Below are positions 12,406-27,696 of a DNA stretch of 64,000 bases, piece after piece; position 1 is the stretch's first letter, and each line of letters begins with the position of its first letter. The DNA comes from Dichotomocladium elegans (Eukaryota > Mucoromycota > Mucoromycetes > Mucorales > Lichtheimiaceae): assembly GCA_025716815.1 (NCBI GenBank), contig JAIXMN010000022.1, positions 62,001 through 126,000 of the forward strand, in the 5' to 3' direction. A model generated the notes under the pieces. That model was not told the DNA's origin and searched no databases. It saw nothing but the letters and a program-made list of their open reading frames with translations. The position numbers were made by a program, and so were the translations under genes.

Positions 12406-12850
12406 TTGAAAGATTTTGGCGGTTTTATTTTTAACAAATGTGCAATGGCTTTAACGAACGGTACGGTGATGGCCGCTTCTGGTGCCTCTTACGGAAATGG
12501 TGATGCAGTCGTCTCTTCTGGTATTTCGCCAGGAGACGACGATCACCCCTTATTCACAGGGCAGAGATTGTCCTTCTCTGATCCCGAGGAAAATAGGCAA
12601 TCCGGGTGATCACTCCACGAACAGGAAGAGCAGGATGGAAACGAGGGAGAGGACGTTGAGGATCGGAATCGATCATCGGCGGAGCGCAAGAGAATGAAGC
12701 TTGAAGCGCGAAGCGCGAAGCGCGCACATTCTGTTGAACAGGATCTCGCAAGCACCACTGTGAGTTGGCAAATGAGCGACATGAGCTTAATAAGCAGAGG
12801 GACGAGAGAGAGAGAGAGTCCTCCTGGGAAAGGAGAGGATTAACAAAGAC
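12406..12850 (+). pseudogene. Degenerate unassigned ORF with acidic then basic segments
   Basis: A frame starting with an ATG at 12445 (MALTNGTVMAASGAS) reads to a stop at about 12607. A frame-shifted continuation is acidic (EQEEQDGNEGEDVEDRN), then basic (AERKRMKLEARSAKRAH). The switch suggests a frameshifted low-complexity protein or an unrecognised intron. A GAAGCGC unit is repeated about three times near 12706-12722. It abuts a Harbinger-like transposase remnant, so it may be transposon-derived; product unknown. Confidence 0.25.
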
Positions 12851-12964
12851 AGGACACAGTTTGCAGTGAATACCCTCCTCATTATAAGTAAGCATGGCCT
12901 CCTTTCGGTCGTTTTTGACATTATGGATCATACCAATGAGTTGTTGAAAAAATAAATTTATTGT

Positions 12965-13710
12965 CTTTTATGGTTTAGCATAGCATGCTTGATTTGATCT
13001 CGCCATGTTTTGTCAGTGAGCGAGTAGGTATCACTGAATGACTCCAAGTGTATCTTGTTGGGCGCTACTGGGCAGTCGTCGCCAGTCTTGATCATTATGT
13101 ATCGCGGTACTACATTAGCAAAAAATAAGCTTGCTTATCTCGATTACATCGTTGGGCGTGTTATATCGGCAATTGATCCTCAGAAGCGTCCGCCAGCAGT
13201 TCTGAAGAATATGGATCGCATCCTTGACAGCGACATGTGCAACGGCATGACGCTTGTTAGACGCCTTATAGATCCAGAGCGGCCGACCTGGCCAGTACAA
13301 ATACTGAAGCGCCAAGCCAACCAGGACCTCGCATACCGGCTTTGTAGACGGTGCCACAGCTCCCTTGCTGATCCCATAAGTGCGGGATAGTTCGAACACT
13401 GGGGCAAGAGTCTCATCATGTCCAAAACTCTCCAACCCACAAGCAAGCTGCATTGATACCTCGAGTTGGTTGAGTCCTCGCTTCTTGCAGTTCCCAAAAA
13501 TCTCGAGCAACCGGGGCTCTCGGCGCACGTGTAGCCTCCCACCAATGTTTTTTGTTCAGACCGCCACTTATCTTTCTTCCCGTCTCTCAGGTTGCTTCCG
13601 CTGTCGATGCTCCGGTTGACGTTGCCGCTCTGCAGTTGCTTCCACGGCCGATGCTCAACAGCTACAGTAATTCTTCTGCCATTGCCTGCTGCAACGGTAT
13701 ACACAGACAC
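12965..13710 (-). mobile_element. Harbinger/PIF-like DDE transposase remnant
   Basis: On the minus strand, two overlapping frames (13528-13115 and 13710-13180) carry pieces of a DDE_4-type transposase N-terminal half: QLEVSMQLACGLESFGHD, then FELSRTYGISKGAVAPSTK, VCEVLVGLALQYLYWPG. This is the helix-turn-helix pattern seen in fungal Harbinger elements. The catalytic half is missing apart from a short possible tail (VAPNKIHLESFSDTYSLTDKTW, read at about 13070-12985). Frameshifts and the deletion make it a dead copy. Confidence 0.6.
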
Positions 13711-13984
13711 ACACCTGGCTATTTTCTAGGTAGGTTAAAACATGTGGAGGGAGGATTTTCACATCAACTTTATCACTGTGCATGGAGCATGAGGATCTCT
13801 TATTTTAGCTACGTACAAAGCAGCTGACTTCTTTTTCTTCAGGGCAGCCATTGCACTATCATGTGTCTTTTTGACAGTTTCTTTTTTTCTGTGAAGGTGC
13901 AACAAATAAAGTTTTCGACGGGCATGCATTCATCTTCCGCCACCCCCACCTTCTTTTTTCGCTTTTATCTCATACAGCTGGGCG

Positions 13985-15229
13985 ATGTCCATCCTAGCCG
14001 ACTCCAATGACCAAGAGGTCTGGGCCTACTTTTTTGGATACGCGAGCATTGCCTGCTGGTTTGTTGTTTTTACTCCGTAAGTGCTGATGCTGAAAAGAGC
14101 AGACGAGCGAAAGGGGACAAAGATTGTCGACAATGGCGAGCGGATCTACAGCTGACACGGGGATGGGTTGCGGGGGGGGGAACCCGCATGTGCAGACAAC
14201 TGTATGAGAACTATACCCGGAAGAATACAGACGGCGTCTCTGTGCAGTTCTTGCTGTTCTGGATCTTTGGTGATATTTTCAACTTGCTTGGTGTTATTCT
14301 TGACGATCTTCTTTTCACCATGGTGAGTTCACCTCGTTGCGCACTTCCATACGCAAAAGGAAAAAAAAAATTTACAGAGGTGGGACAAGAGTCAGAGAGC
14401 ACGGATCGCCAACCGTTTTCTGTTTACATTAGCTATTGATTGCTGCTTATTACCTCCTTGCTGACTCCATGCTGATGGGCCAAGTGATTTATTACCGCCG
14501 TTATTATCGCAACGACAGCGGGGGCTTAATCGGTCGCACTAACAATGACACATCAAAGCAAGACCAGGACGATGAGACGACGCATCTCCTCGGCTCGACA
14601 GTCTCGGATGACGACGAGGACGGAGCAACCCTCAGATCGCGCTCCGACAACGGTGGATTCTCCACCCGTACTCGAAAAATCTTCCGTTATTTTGTCCTAT
14701 TTGCCACCATTTTCTCGATTGCTACTGTGGGTCTCTCCGCGCTCTTTTTCTTCGGCTCCGATGAACCAGTCGATCTGAGCCAGTGGCATCCAACTGCACA
14801 GATTCTTGGCTATCTCAGTGCCTTGCTCTACTGTGCGAGTAGAATACCTCAAATCATGCAAAACTTTAGAACCGAAAGCGTTGAGGGCCTGAGCTTTCTT
14901 ATGTTTGTCTTCAGCGTCACAGGGAACCTGACATACTGCGCGGTAACGTGTACACATATTCATATATCAGTTATCCTGAGTGATGTATTTTCGGAAAACA
15001 AGCTCACCGCTCAATATACAGTCCATCTTTTTGAAATCTCTCGACCGAACCTATCTGTTGGTCAACTATCCGTGGTTGCTAGGCAGCGGTGGCACTCTCT
15101 TTTTCGACTTCACGGTACTAGAAGCATTTCTTCCCATCGTCAAACAAAGCTGCTCTGTCATTAAATCTTCAACGTCTCATCTTGTAGATCTTTTTCCAGT
15201 TCTACACCTACAGAATCAAGTCCAAGTGA
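13985..15229 (+). CDS. PQ-loop vacuolar amino-acid transporter (YPQ1/PQLC2-like)
   Basis: Five exons (13985-14076, 14196-14322, 14433-14942, 15022-15114, 15188-15229) give 287 aa; yeast Ypq proteins are about 300. The family exports basic amino acids from vacuole/lysosome. Seen: seven hydrophobic segments and two PQ motifs. The first (TPQLYENYTRKNTDGVSVQF) is created across intron 1; the second is SRIPQIMQNFRTESVEGLS in exon 3. The cytosolic loop between the repeats is Asp/Ser-rich with an acidic dileucine-like DDETTHLL, a plausible vacuolar sorting signal. The C-terminus FQFYTYRIKSK ends at a TGA. An acceptor-like cag at 13978 suggests a 5'-UTR intron. Confidence 0.87.
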
Positions 15230-17128
15230 GAATCATAAAAGTTCCTTCGCCTTGGCTTTCCATCATCCTGGTTTCATTCCGTAGATTTGTTCCTCTCTCC
15301 AGAAAATACATACCTATAGTGCCGTCGTTGTGATGACAATGGATACTTGTTTCAGGTCATTGACCTCGTTATAGTTATCGGACGTACCTCAATCCCTTTG
15401 CTTTCTTTGGTTGCGTCGTTGCGGTACAATCTTGTGTGCTACGTCCTGCGATGTCGCGACGTATCTATCGTGTGCCATTGGACTGAATTTGTGAGCAAGA
15501 ATCACCCACATGCGGATCGGGAGATGTGCATATCACAATGCTATGTCCCAGACCACCAATATTATACGAACATATGTATGACGCAGCGATCCGATAGCCA
15601 TGGCAGCGGAGTAGAATAATATATACTAGAGTTATTCAGTTAGTAGATGGGGTTCTGCTGCATCAGAAATTTGTACGATAGAGGGTGTGTCTGCGTTGAA
15701 CAGCAAGCAAAGACACGACGAATCATAATCATTGGGGAGATTTTCTTTTTTATTGGAGTCTCGCTACCTTTCCTCTCTATGGGCTAGAGTTCACTTTGAC
15801 AGTACATAGTATTATGTAGGACAATTTATAAATAACACAAGACGATTCATACATACCTATTATCTTCTGCGAGGGAGCGGAGAAAAGGATATAGATGTCA
15901 TCTCGCAGCAGCTGAAATGGGTCTTGCCGATCCTTCTGTACAGTGAATCAAACATTCCGCAATGAGCCTATGGTTGCTTTCCTCTGAACATGGGGCAGTG
16001 TTCGTATTGTTGCAAAAGATGGCTGCCCTGAGCCTCTGGACGCGTCAGTAGGACTATATACTTTATTTTTCAACACACCAATGGCGATGACAGTATATAC
16101 AGTACGAGAAGAAGCCCGGAAGCAACTTTTTAAGAAACGCACAAGACAATGGAATCCCCCCCCAAACTCGTGCAGTCTATAGAGCAGGATCAATCCATCG
16201 TTTTAGCGGAATAGAGATCAACTGTTCCAGCAAAAATCTGAAAAAAAAAAGTCCAAGATTGAAAAGAAGAGAGGCTCGATATCAGACTCGATAGAACAGG
16301 GGGGAGTGGATAGTTATACACGCACAGAACGTGGCCATTGGATGCGCTAGATGGGACATGACGGACCGCTGATGCTCAAAGATACTGCGTCTTGCCTTGA
16401 TGAGTCTGTGCTCCACATATATCAACACGAAACGCATCGAGGCATAGTTTTGGGGAGAGAACGTTTGCGGTGATCACGTGCATACCAGGGACAGCATGCC
16501 ATCCTGGATACTACAGTACGTATCGAGGCCGTCAGGCACTGTTTATTGAACAGTGCGGGACTCCCGCAGCCACCAGCCAAGCAAAGAGAAGAGAGCAAGG
16601 TAAAGTATCAAGTTGCAAAGCTACCTTATCATTATATACACCTCTGTCTAACTCGATCGATAAAGTTTTCTTCCAAGACGTGAAGAGACGATTTCGATCG
16701 ACCCATAACACTTCTTATATAATCCATATCAAGCCGATGCCTGGGAAAGTCCGTATCTAACGTGGTTGCGGACATAATGAACAGTATCAGCACCCGATGA
16801 ACGCCGAGCATGGAACACACCAGGATAACACAGTTCTATGTACCCCAGCGCCATTCATGACAAAGAGATTATCCATATGTGTGCTTTTGGAATAGGTTCG
16901 TACTTTGAAAGTTTCCCTGTAAAGGACTGCTGTATCTACTGCAACATTAACTTCCTATAGGTAACGGACCATAAAGAGCGCTGGTCTCTCTGTAGTCCAC
17001 GCTCTTATCCAGTATGATCACTACAAGGTGAACAGCTCATCAAGAAATGTTTAGATAAGTTTCGCCGATTAACACACTAGCAGTATGTAGTTCACTACCC
17101 CACCCCTTTATTCAGCTTTGTAAACGGA
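15230..17128. other. 1.9-kb intergenic region
   Basis: Contains only short ORFs (for example 15347-15619 plus, 15948-16193 minus, 16470-16760 plus) without recognisable motifs. Sequence is mixed with several homopolymer runs. It separates the 3' ends of the PQ-loop gene and cullin-1. Confidence 0.4.
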
Positions 17129-20317
<3,189 letters not shown>

Positions 20318-20816
20318 GGTGCGTATTTTTTGAAATGGGAAGGGAGGGGAAAAAGAGTAACGGTAAGAGGGGAGTGCGGGAGGAGACCTCTAAGCGCAGT
20401 TGTAGAATAGAGAGAGAATGTGTGTGTGCACGCCCCCGACTCGGCATTTCGGCTTTTCAAACTTTCTCCTCCTGTATTGCTGATCCGGCAAGTCGTACGT
20501 ACTCCCTCATTTTTTTTTTCCTGTCTACAAGATGCTATTATGCCGGTCGTAGCTGTCAATAAGGGTTTTCACCATTTCTACTTAATAGCATGGCTATACG
20601 ATCGGGGATGTTAACAGAGACAAAGGCAACGGCTTACATAGGTAATATCCTGGACCCCGTTGCTGCGGCTCTCGAGTACGAAAAGAAAGAACACACATGA
20701 TGGCACTGTTAATTACTTTTTACTGCACAAGTTGTTATTTCTGTTCTAACCAGCACCCATCTAATGGCCTAGAGCCTCAGTCCCTGTACTCAGGGCCGAG
20801 GCTGGCGATCTATTTA
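20318..20816. promoter_or_regulatory. CUL1 upstream region
   Basis: About 500 bp between the cullin start and the stop of the next minus-strand gene. Holds a purine-rich segment on the plus strand (20330-20420) that would be CT-rich on the transcribed strand, a common fungal core-promoter composition. No ORF supported. Confidence 0.4.
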
Positions 20817-23033
20817 CTAAGGCTGCTCGATTGCGCCAGTGACAGTTATTATAGAACCCGTGTCCGCTGGATTCCCGCATCTGGCGCAGTGCGTGCGTTT
20901 GGCAAAATCTTTTTTCGTGCCATATAAATGAGAACCATGGAAACATAAAAGGCTGCAATAAAAACACTTACTATGAAAACCACAGGCTTCGTTGGAGCAG
21001 ATCCAGTCACCGGCTAAATACAGTTCGAATCAGTGTCGCATTCCTCTACACACTCCCTCTCCTCTTAGGCTATACGTTTGACATTTGGACTCCCGGAAGT
21101 TATGCTTGGTGATGACGAAGAGTGAGGTCGACCTATACCACAGTTAAGGCAAACCTGCCTCGTGGCAAAATTATGAGTGCTGCACGACGGACTACAATTC
21201 CATCAAAGAAAGAAAATATCAGTTGCACCAATTCCATACAAACAACAAGAGATCGAAAAAGTGCACACATACCATAACCAGTCGCCCGCTCTAAACTGTG
21301 CTTCAGGGTATTGGGATGCTGTGGGCGGTGTGTAGGTAGGATTTGGGTTGGGTGTATGACACCGATAACATGAAGTCCTGGATGCAAAGTTCTGAAAGTA
21401 ACACTCCTGGTTGGGGCAAAACCAGTCGCCTGGTCGGATACTGATCCTGCTTCTGTCTGAGTTGCACTTTAAGCAATGTGTGCGTGATGGATAGTTGTGA
21501 AATCCACATGTACATGTCCAGTCTCCCGGTGTAGAAGTAGGCACTGGGTTGGGATTCTCGGCGTTGCACTTGAAGCAGTTGCGCCTCGACGCAAAATTGT
21601 GGAACTGGCAATTGGGACAGTTCCAGTCGCCAGGTCGTACCCGTCGGCGGCTGTTGGCCTGGACAGGAAACTGGGTAAGAAGTCCAGCTGCGGCCTCTAT
21701 CACCCGTTCGTTGCTCACAGAGACTTCAATAGGTCTGTCCCCCAAGCATCTTCCATTCAATGCGAGACCACGCAGTGCGTCCTCATGGGACTGGAACATG
21801 GCAAAACCAGAGACGCTAGGCTTCGCATGATCGGTCGCTTGAATCATCCATGTCATGGCCGGCCGCAAGCCGTTCGATGAGAACCAAGCTTCCAACTCAC
21901 CCTGCGTTACTTCGTACGGTAGTCCTGCGAGTCGAACAATTTTAGATGACTCTGTCTTGAACTGCTGGAGATCAGCTCCGTAGTCGATCGGTCGCACAAA
22001 GATGTCTTGATACCGAAAGGCCGCAAGATAGCGAATCACGTTTACAATTGTCAAGCATGCATCCACTCCGATCGACTTCTTACTCGTGACCCTTTCCAGC
22101 TGGAAAGTCTCGCATAGATCCGCAAGAGACGTCGTTCTCAGGCTGACTTCGGGATGATGATGCATCTGCCAGCGTTGCACCTCTTGTTTGAGATCGAACA
22201 TTTGATAATACGCCAAGTAGCCAGGCAACTCAATGTTCTTATCGCGTGCCTCCCTCGATATTTGGATCCGCAAAATCCATCCACCATGGGTCACAAAACA
22301 AAAGCTCAACTTTTTCGCCACCATCTCATTCTGAATGTACTTGTCCAGATCCTTGATTGCATCCTTGAAAGTCCCTGCTTCGCTCAACTGGCTCCACGTA
22401 ATCCCAGTTATTTGTGTGCAAAATGGTGTTAGTGGCGTTCTCTCTGGGCGGACTAAGATGCGTTGCTCGTGTACGAGCTGCATAGTGGTCGTGTCGATGA
22501 CTACAAATGTAAGCTCTATAGACATCCCATATTACCGACTGAGATATGACCGGTTCACACGCTACCATCTTCCTCGCAGCGCAGATACCCATAGCTACTT
22601 ACCAATCACCTCGGCATTTTCCTGGAAAAGGAGAGCACAATGTTAAGTACAACGATCTACAAAGAAGAGTGAGATCTAACCTTTGTAACTTGAATCGCAG
22701 CAGGATTGGTGAGATTTTCGTCGCACGTCGCCTCCAAATGCAGTACGATTAATCGATCAAAGGGAATAATAGACGCGGGTGTAGCGAATGACGCAGAAGC
22801 CGGAGTGATCTCGTACGGATCTTGGTCCATTGCATTGTGTGTCTAGAACCGCCCTTATTTCAGTTGATTGCACGCGCGCGCACGGCAGTGTGAAAAGTAG
22901 CACGTACCTTGTAAACTGACCGCCCTGATCCATCGGTGCCATATATGCCGATGGCCTCGTCGATCTGTTGCTTCTTGCTCTCATTTAGGCAACCGGGCTC
23001 GTCAGCTTTGCGTTTTCGACTGAAGTCCTCCAT
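20817..23033 (-). CDS. Exonuclease-like, RRM and five RanBP2-type zinc-finger protein
   Basis: About 600 aa from seven exons. N-terminal leader MEDFSRKRKADEP (start 23033), then a RNase T/ERI1-like DEDDh domain (about 75-270: VLHLEATCDE, TPFCTQITGITW, FVTHGGWILRIQ, SIGVDACLTIVNV). An RRM follows (about 295-380: IVRLAGLPYEVTQGELEAWF, SGFAMFQSHEDA), then five zinc fingers of the W-x-C...C...N-F-x-x-R-x-x-C-x-x-C type. Fingers 4 and 5 lie in small downstream exons (about 21200-20817), missed if the big exon is read alone. Domain order matches fungal proteins often labelled asparagine-rich protein. Probably nuclear/RNA-binding. Three of the five DEDDh residues look replaced, so nuclease activity is doubtful. 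It starts 62 bp after the UFL1 stop. Confidence 0.85.
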
Positions 23034-23095
23034 CCCAAGAAAGGTAATACGTTCCCCCAAATTTCATTTCATTTTTTTTACTAAAAGTCTCTGGA

Positions 23096-25858
23096 TCATT
23101 TCTTTATTTTTTCAAGGCCAAGCGTGTGCACCTTTTGAAATAGATCAAGGTCGATCTCCCTGGAATTCTTCAAACTTGCCATGGCCAAGGCTTCCTTCAA
23201 TAACTCTGCATCGGTCTCATTGATTGCTTGAGTGATCTGCTTAATAATATGGGGAACAAACTTGCCAGACACGTAGAGCGGCTGATGATATAAAGTCTGA
23301 AAATACAGTATGCTCGTCAGATGCAAGATAGATGCGGCGGTGTGTTGGGTGACTGGTGTAGCCTCGAGTTGTTCGCCCAGTCTTGATTGGATTTCCTCAT
23401 TGACTCGTCTATCAGTAGTTTATGGTTTTGTTAGGTATCCACACAGAAGATATGATGCTTCACATACTCCAATTTGTCCTCGTGCATCTCGTCCCGAAAA
23501 TGAGGCTGGCCCTGGATAAAATTAATAAGCAGGTTTGCTTTCTATATGGATCTCGACATGAGTGCTATGATCACAATAACGTTTATAAAGTCACTTGCCT
23601 TGCCAGTAATAATAGTAGCAACAAGATCAGCATTTTCCGCTTCGAAATAGGTGGAAAGTAGTTCCTTCTTCTTCTCATCGTTATTACCCGGGTTGAATTT
23701 CTTGGCAGTAGTTTGCCTGTCTCCGGTCTTCTCCAGTTCTTCCAGCTCCATGAATGAATATAGAAATTGGAGTCCCAGCTGACGAACAATGTATTTTTCG
23801 ATGCTCTTTCTTGCCGCTTCATCTGGTTGCAGTACAATGATTGATTTCCCTTTTTATGGTAAAGGACCATCTCATAACCCATACCTTCAAAAACACTGAT
23901 GGCCTTGTAAGTAAAATATATCTTTCGCGCCATGTCGATAAGGTTAGCCCGCTCCAGATGTGTCTCTGGGTTTTCCTCTGAAGCGATCAAAGAAGGCGCA
24001 ACATACACAGTCCTTGTTGCCCTCAACAGTACGTCTTTCATGGGTCGTCTCAAAAGAGGAACAAGGTTTTCTGCAAACTCACTAGGTAGACTCTCTTCTG
24101 TGAGAAACGTATAGATCTACATCAATTCACAACTGAGTGAATGTTCGCCCTTTTCCCCAAATTCTTTTCCCCGTCAAGGTTGTATGTACCTCCTCGTTTT
24201 TAAGTTCCACATCTGCTCCACCCGCTAGCCGCCTATTACCCTTGCTGCTATGTTGCTTTTTCTCCTGCTGGATTTCCTTGAGTGCCAGGCGCTCAAGGAA
24301 TCCTTGCGATACCTTCACAATTTTGGACAGGAAGTCAGAGGTCACAATAAACCTATTTGCAAGGACTTTTCGATCCCTCTTGGTCTGTCGATTCGACCGT
24401 GATATGATGAAATCAAGCGTTGATTCGATGTCTGATGTTGAAAACGCAAATGGAGCTAGGTGCTTGATTAATCATGTCAGATTATATACGTTCCCATCTC
24501 CTTCGGCCAGGTATAATCCCTTACTGCGACATCACACCAGCCTTTCGTATTCAGTTCCTGTTCCATCTTTTCCTCTAGGTTCTTGATCAATGACTGGGTT
24601 ACACCACATGTATCCAACAGCACAATATCCTGATCCTGCCGTTGTAGCAAATCCTTCGGATTCACGTACGCATAGTGCTGTTCTACCGTATCATACTCTG
24701 CCATATCTTTCGCTTAGACACTATTATCTTTAGCACTGCTGACTTAAATGCCTCACCAATATAACCAGCCGCCTCCAGCAAAGAATTAATCAACGATATC
24801 TGACGGTCCTTAAAAGAATGAGGAATAAAGATAGCCTTTTCACGTCTGCCGCGAAACGTTCCACTAAGCTGCTCGTCGCGAATAACGGTCTCCAGTATGG
24901 CTACAGGTGCCTGTTTAGGTTAATTCAATTATCGTCACAATAAAAGCCAGCGTGTCAACGAATATCACCATAAAACAACGCCTCCTGGACCCCACATTTT
25001 CGCTGCAGCTTAAGCATGGATAGGGGTCTTGAAATTTTCAACATACTTGAATAAGCAAAAATTCCTTTCCCCCTGCCATCAATCCTTTTCTTCTAGATGT
25101 TTTCATCATGCCTTACTCGGTTGTTTGTTCCAGTGCATCTGTTACGCCTTTTTTGGCTTCGTTCGCATAATGTTTCGTGAGGATCAGTTCTGACACTTGT
25201 GGATATCGAACATAGTGCTCGGCTATGGCAGGCTCGAGCACCTTCATTTGCAACCGGCATTGATGGTTAATTTATCAGACCATACCATACTGCGCAAATG
25301 CATTGTATACCTCGACTAGAAAGTGATACGGGAGCTTCAAATGCTGCGCTAGTGTGACGAGCGAGCCATACCCCGATGGCTCGAGAAACGTCGTTAGCTG
25401 TGAAGGGATCAAGCATAAATACTCGCTGCGTTTGGAAGTAATTAATCAAACGCCAGGACTGACAGGCCTTATTTATCATGATGTATTCGCATGCAGCTTG
25501 TATACCGTACCTCGTCATGAGAAGATCAGCTGTCATTGTCCAATGCTCCTGAGGTGCAAGCAAAGACCAAGCCTCGAGCACAGCTTGATGCTCAATGTTG
25601 AGAACATCTGCAACTTCTGCAACGGAGGCTCTCCCTATAATTCTCCAGAATAAGACAAAGGAAAAAGAAAACAGGAGAAAATAAGTGATCACCCTTAGAC
25701 GCCATAAAGTCCCGGATGGCGCTATTGATATGTTCTGAAGTGAGGAATGCCTGTTGATCGCGTGTTCTGACAAGGCCATCAAGGCGCCCAAGTCTCTGGC
25801 CTTGCTGCACAAGCTGGACAAATAGATCCTCAAGGACAAGCGGATCTAACAGTGTCAT
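23096..25858 (-). CDS. UFL1: E3 UFM1-protein ligase 1 (UFL1)
   Basis: A multi-exon minus-strand gene of roughly 700-750 aa (human 794). UFL1, with DDRGK1, attaches UFM1 to targets such as ribosomal protein uL24 at the ER. Seen: N-terminal MTLLDPLVLEDLFVQL, helix-turn-helix repeats (GRASVAEVADVLNIEHQ, LLAPQEHWTMTADLL), the winged-helix motif LSGTFRGRREKAIFIP with HSFKDRQI (about 24780-24880), then PKDLLQRQ...VLLDTCGVTQ, a Lys-rich middle with QQEKKQHSSKGNRR, and the C-terminal LYHQPLYVSGKFVPHII. Order and spacing fit UFL1 throughout. Its promoter is shared head-to-head with SHO1 (265 bp between starts). Confidence 0.85.
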
Positions 25859-26123
25859 TCAAAGGGGGGATGCTTTTTTAAATCAAGGGATAAAGCTAGA
25901 ACGTAGTGCCCGTTTTTTTTATTCCCTCGTTTAATGCTGTTTCCTAATGCGTCTGGTATGTAGAGCATGTGCGCGTGACGTGAAACCTGGATTGCTCATC
26001 CATTTATTAGGCTTCTGCAGCCAACTTTTTCATCCTTCCCTCTTCCTTCCTTCCATTTCTAATAATCAACTCGCATTAAGAGATACTATATCCAGCGCTC
26101 CCCTCCCACTCTTTTCACTTTTC
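25859..26123. promoter_or_regulatory. Bidirectional UFL1/SHO1 promoter region
   Basis: 265 bp between divergent start codons. CT-rich on the plus strand just upstream of SHO1 (26030-26120), T-run near 25915. No coding exon seen. Confidence 0.5.
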
Positions 26124-27208
26124 ATGGCTCTCAACTTCAAAAGACTCGGACAGAATCGATTCATCCTCGCGACTAGCTCACTCGCAGCAGTATGTAATTG
26201 TGCTTATCCCATCAGATGATATCTGACATGCAACACTAGGCCGGATGGCTCGTCACATTCTGCGGAGCTGTCGCGATAAGGACCCTGTATGGCGCCTGGT
26301 GGGTCGTTACCTATGAAACGTTGATCGTTTTCGGAGCTCTGCTTCTTTTCATGTCTGATTCGATGCAGCATTATCGTTTGGGCGTAGGATATCGAATACA
26401 GCCCATATCGTGAATAATCCTCTTTACTCACACCAATTTTGTAGTTTCTGACCTTCCTCGGAGCCAGCATACCCTTGCTTACCATCCAAGTCGACTATGT
26501 GGTTCAATATACCAAACTTTCTGCTCCACGTGAGCCGGCTAATGCGTACGCCGCGGGCTACGTTATTCTCATTTGTGTTCAGGTTTCCATGTCTCCTTGC
26601 CATACACGCATATGAAGATATATATAGCAAAAGGAGATAAGTGGAACTAACACTGTACCTGTTTTATGTTATATTAGTACATGTGGATTATTGTGTTTGG
26701 AAGCGATCCGGACAGTTCTTTGGGCCAGTGGGGATACATTGAAGCACTACCATCGCGACTGTCCACCGCTAAATATACATCTACGATCAGCTACACCGAC
26801 AAACATATTGATGTGTCTGGGTTCATGAATTGCCTCACCCCCGAGCCTCCTCTTCACGACCTCACCATGCTCGAGACAGTCGGTACGGAATATCGAGAAA
26901 AGGTCGAAGCCCTCCACTCATGTATGTGAATTTTGGATGGGATTTTGATTTCCTTAATCAGTGAAGTTAAATGCGCCCTTTTTTTTTCTTGCCCTATAGA
27001 TAAAGCCAACTCTGCTGATCCAAATGAGCTGAGCTTTGAGAAGGGAGAAGTCTTAGAAATCGTGGATAGAAAAGGCAGCTGGTGGCAGGCACGCAAAGCA
27101 ACAGGCGAAACCGGCATCATTCCTAGCAACTATGTAAGTATTAAGCTATTTCTCCAACTTCCCTTCCCTCCCTCCCATTCTCCAGGAGATTTGATTTGCA
27201 GTAACTAA
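26124..27208 (+). CDS. SHO1: High-osmolarity signalling membrane protein Sho1
   Basis: Several exons give about 255 aa. Sho1 is the plasma-membrane osmosensor/adaptor that binds Pbs2 through its SH3 domain in the HOG pathway. Seen: four transmembrane segments in the N-terminal half (starting [15 protein letters not shown]; then [51 protein letters not shown]), a linker, and a C-terminal SH3 ([38 protein letters not shown]). The 3' end is uncertain. After SNY comes a perfect gtaagt donor; splicing to the ctccag at 27185 gives SNYEI and a stop at 27194, whereas reading on keeps the consensus SNYV and stops at 27208. Confidence 0.9.
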
Positions 27209-27696
27209 AACGTTTGTTGCGCAAAGTTTGGTCAGCACTCGATAAACACAAATAGCAACACTATGGAGTCTCATCAGTATTAAACGGGTCACAGAAATAG
27301 ACCTTTCTATCTATACTATCGTGTAGTAATACCAGAACCGTAAACGTTTACTTCTATTTTACACTTGCAATAATAAAGTAGTCCTGCACAGAGAATGTAT
27401 GGAATCAAGCGTGAATTTTGACGCGTTATGTGCATTTCTTTTGTTAAAATTTTTTTTTTAATAAATGAGAAAGTATGAAAAATCTTCAATAGAGGAAGAA
27501 AAAAAAGGGGGGGGTGGAATCATGTAATTTCATCGAGGAGAGAAAGAGAGGCGATCCAGGGAGTAGTGATGCGGAGCAAAGGGGATAAAGAGAGTGGGAT
27601 TGAATAAAAGGGATAAAGAAATATTACATAAACGTGTAGCAGGATAAAATATGCAGATGAATGGCGGTGCCAAAAGTACAGTTCAAGATGACTCTA

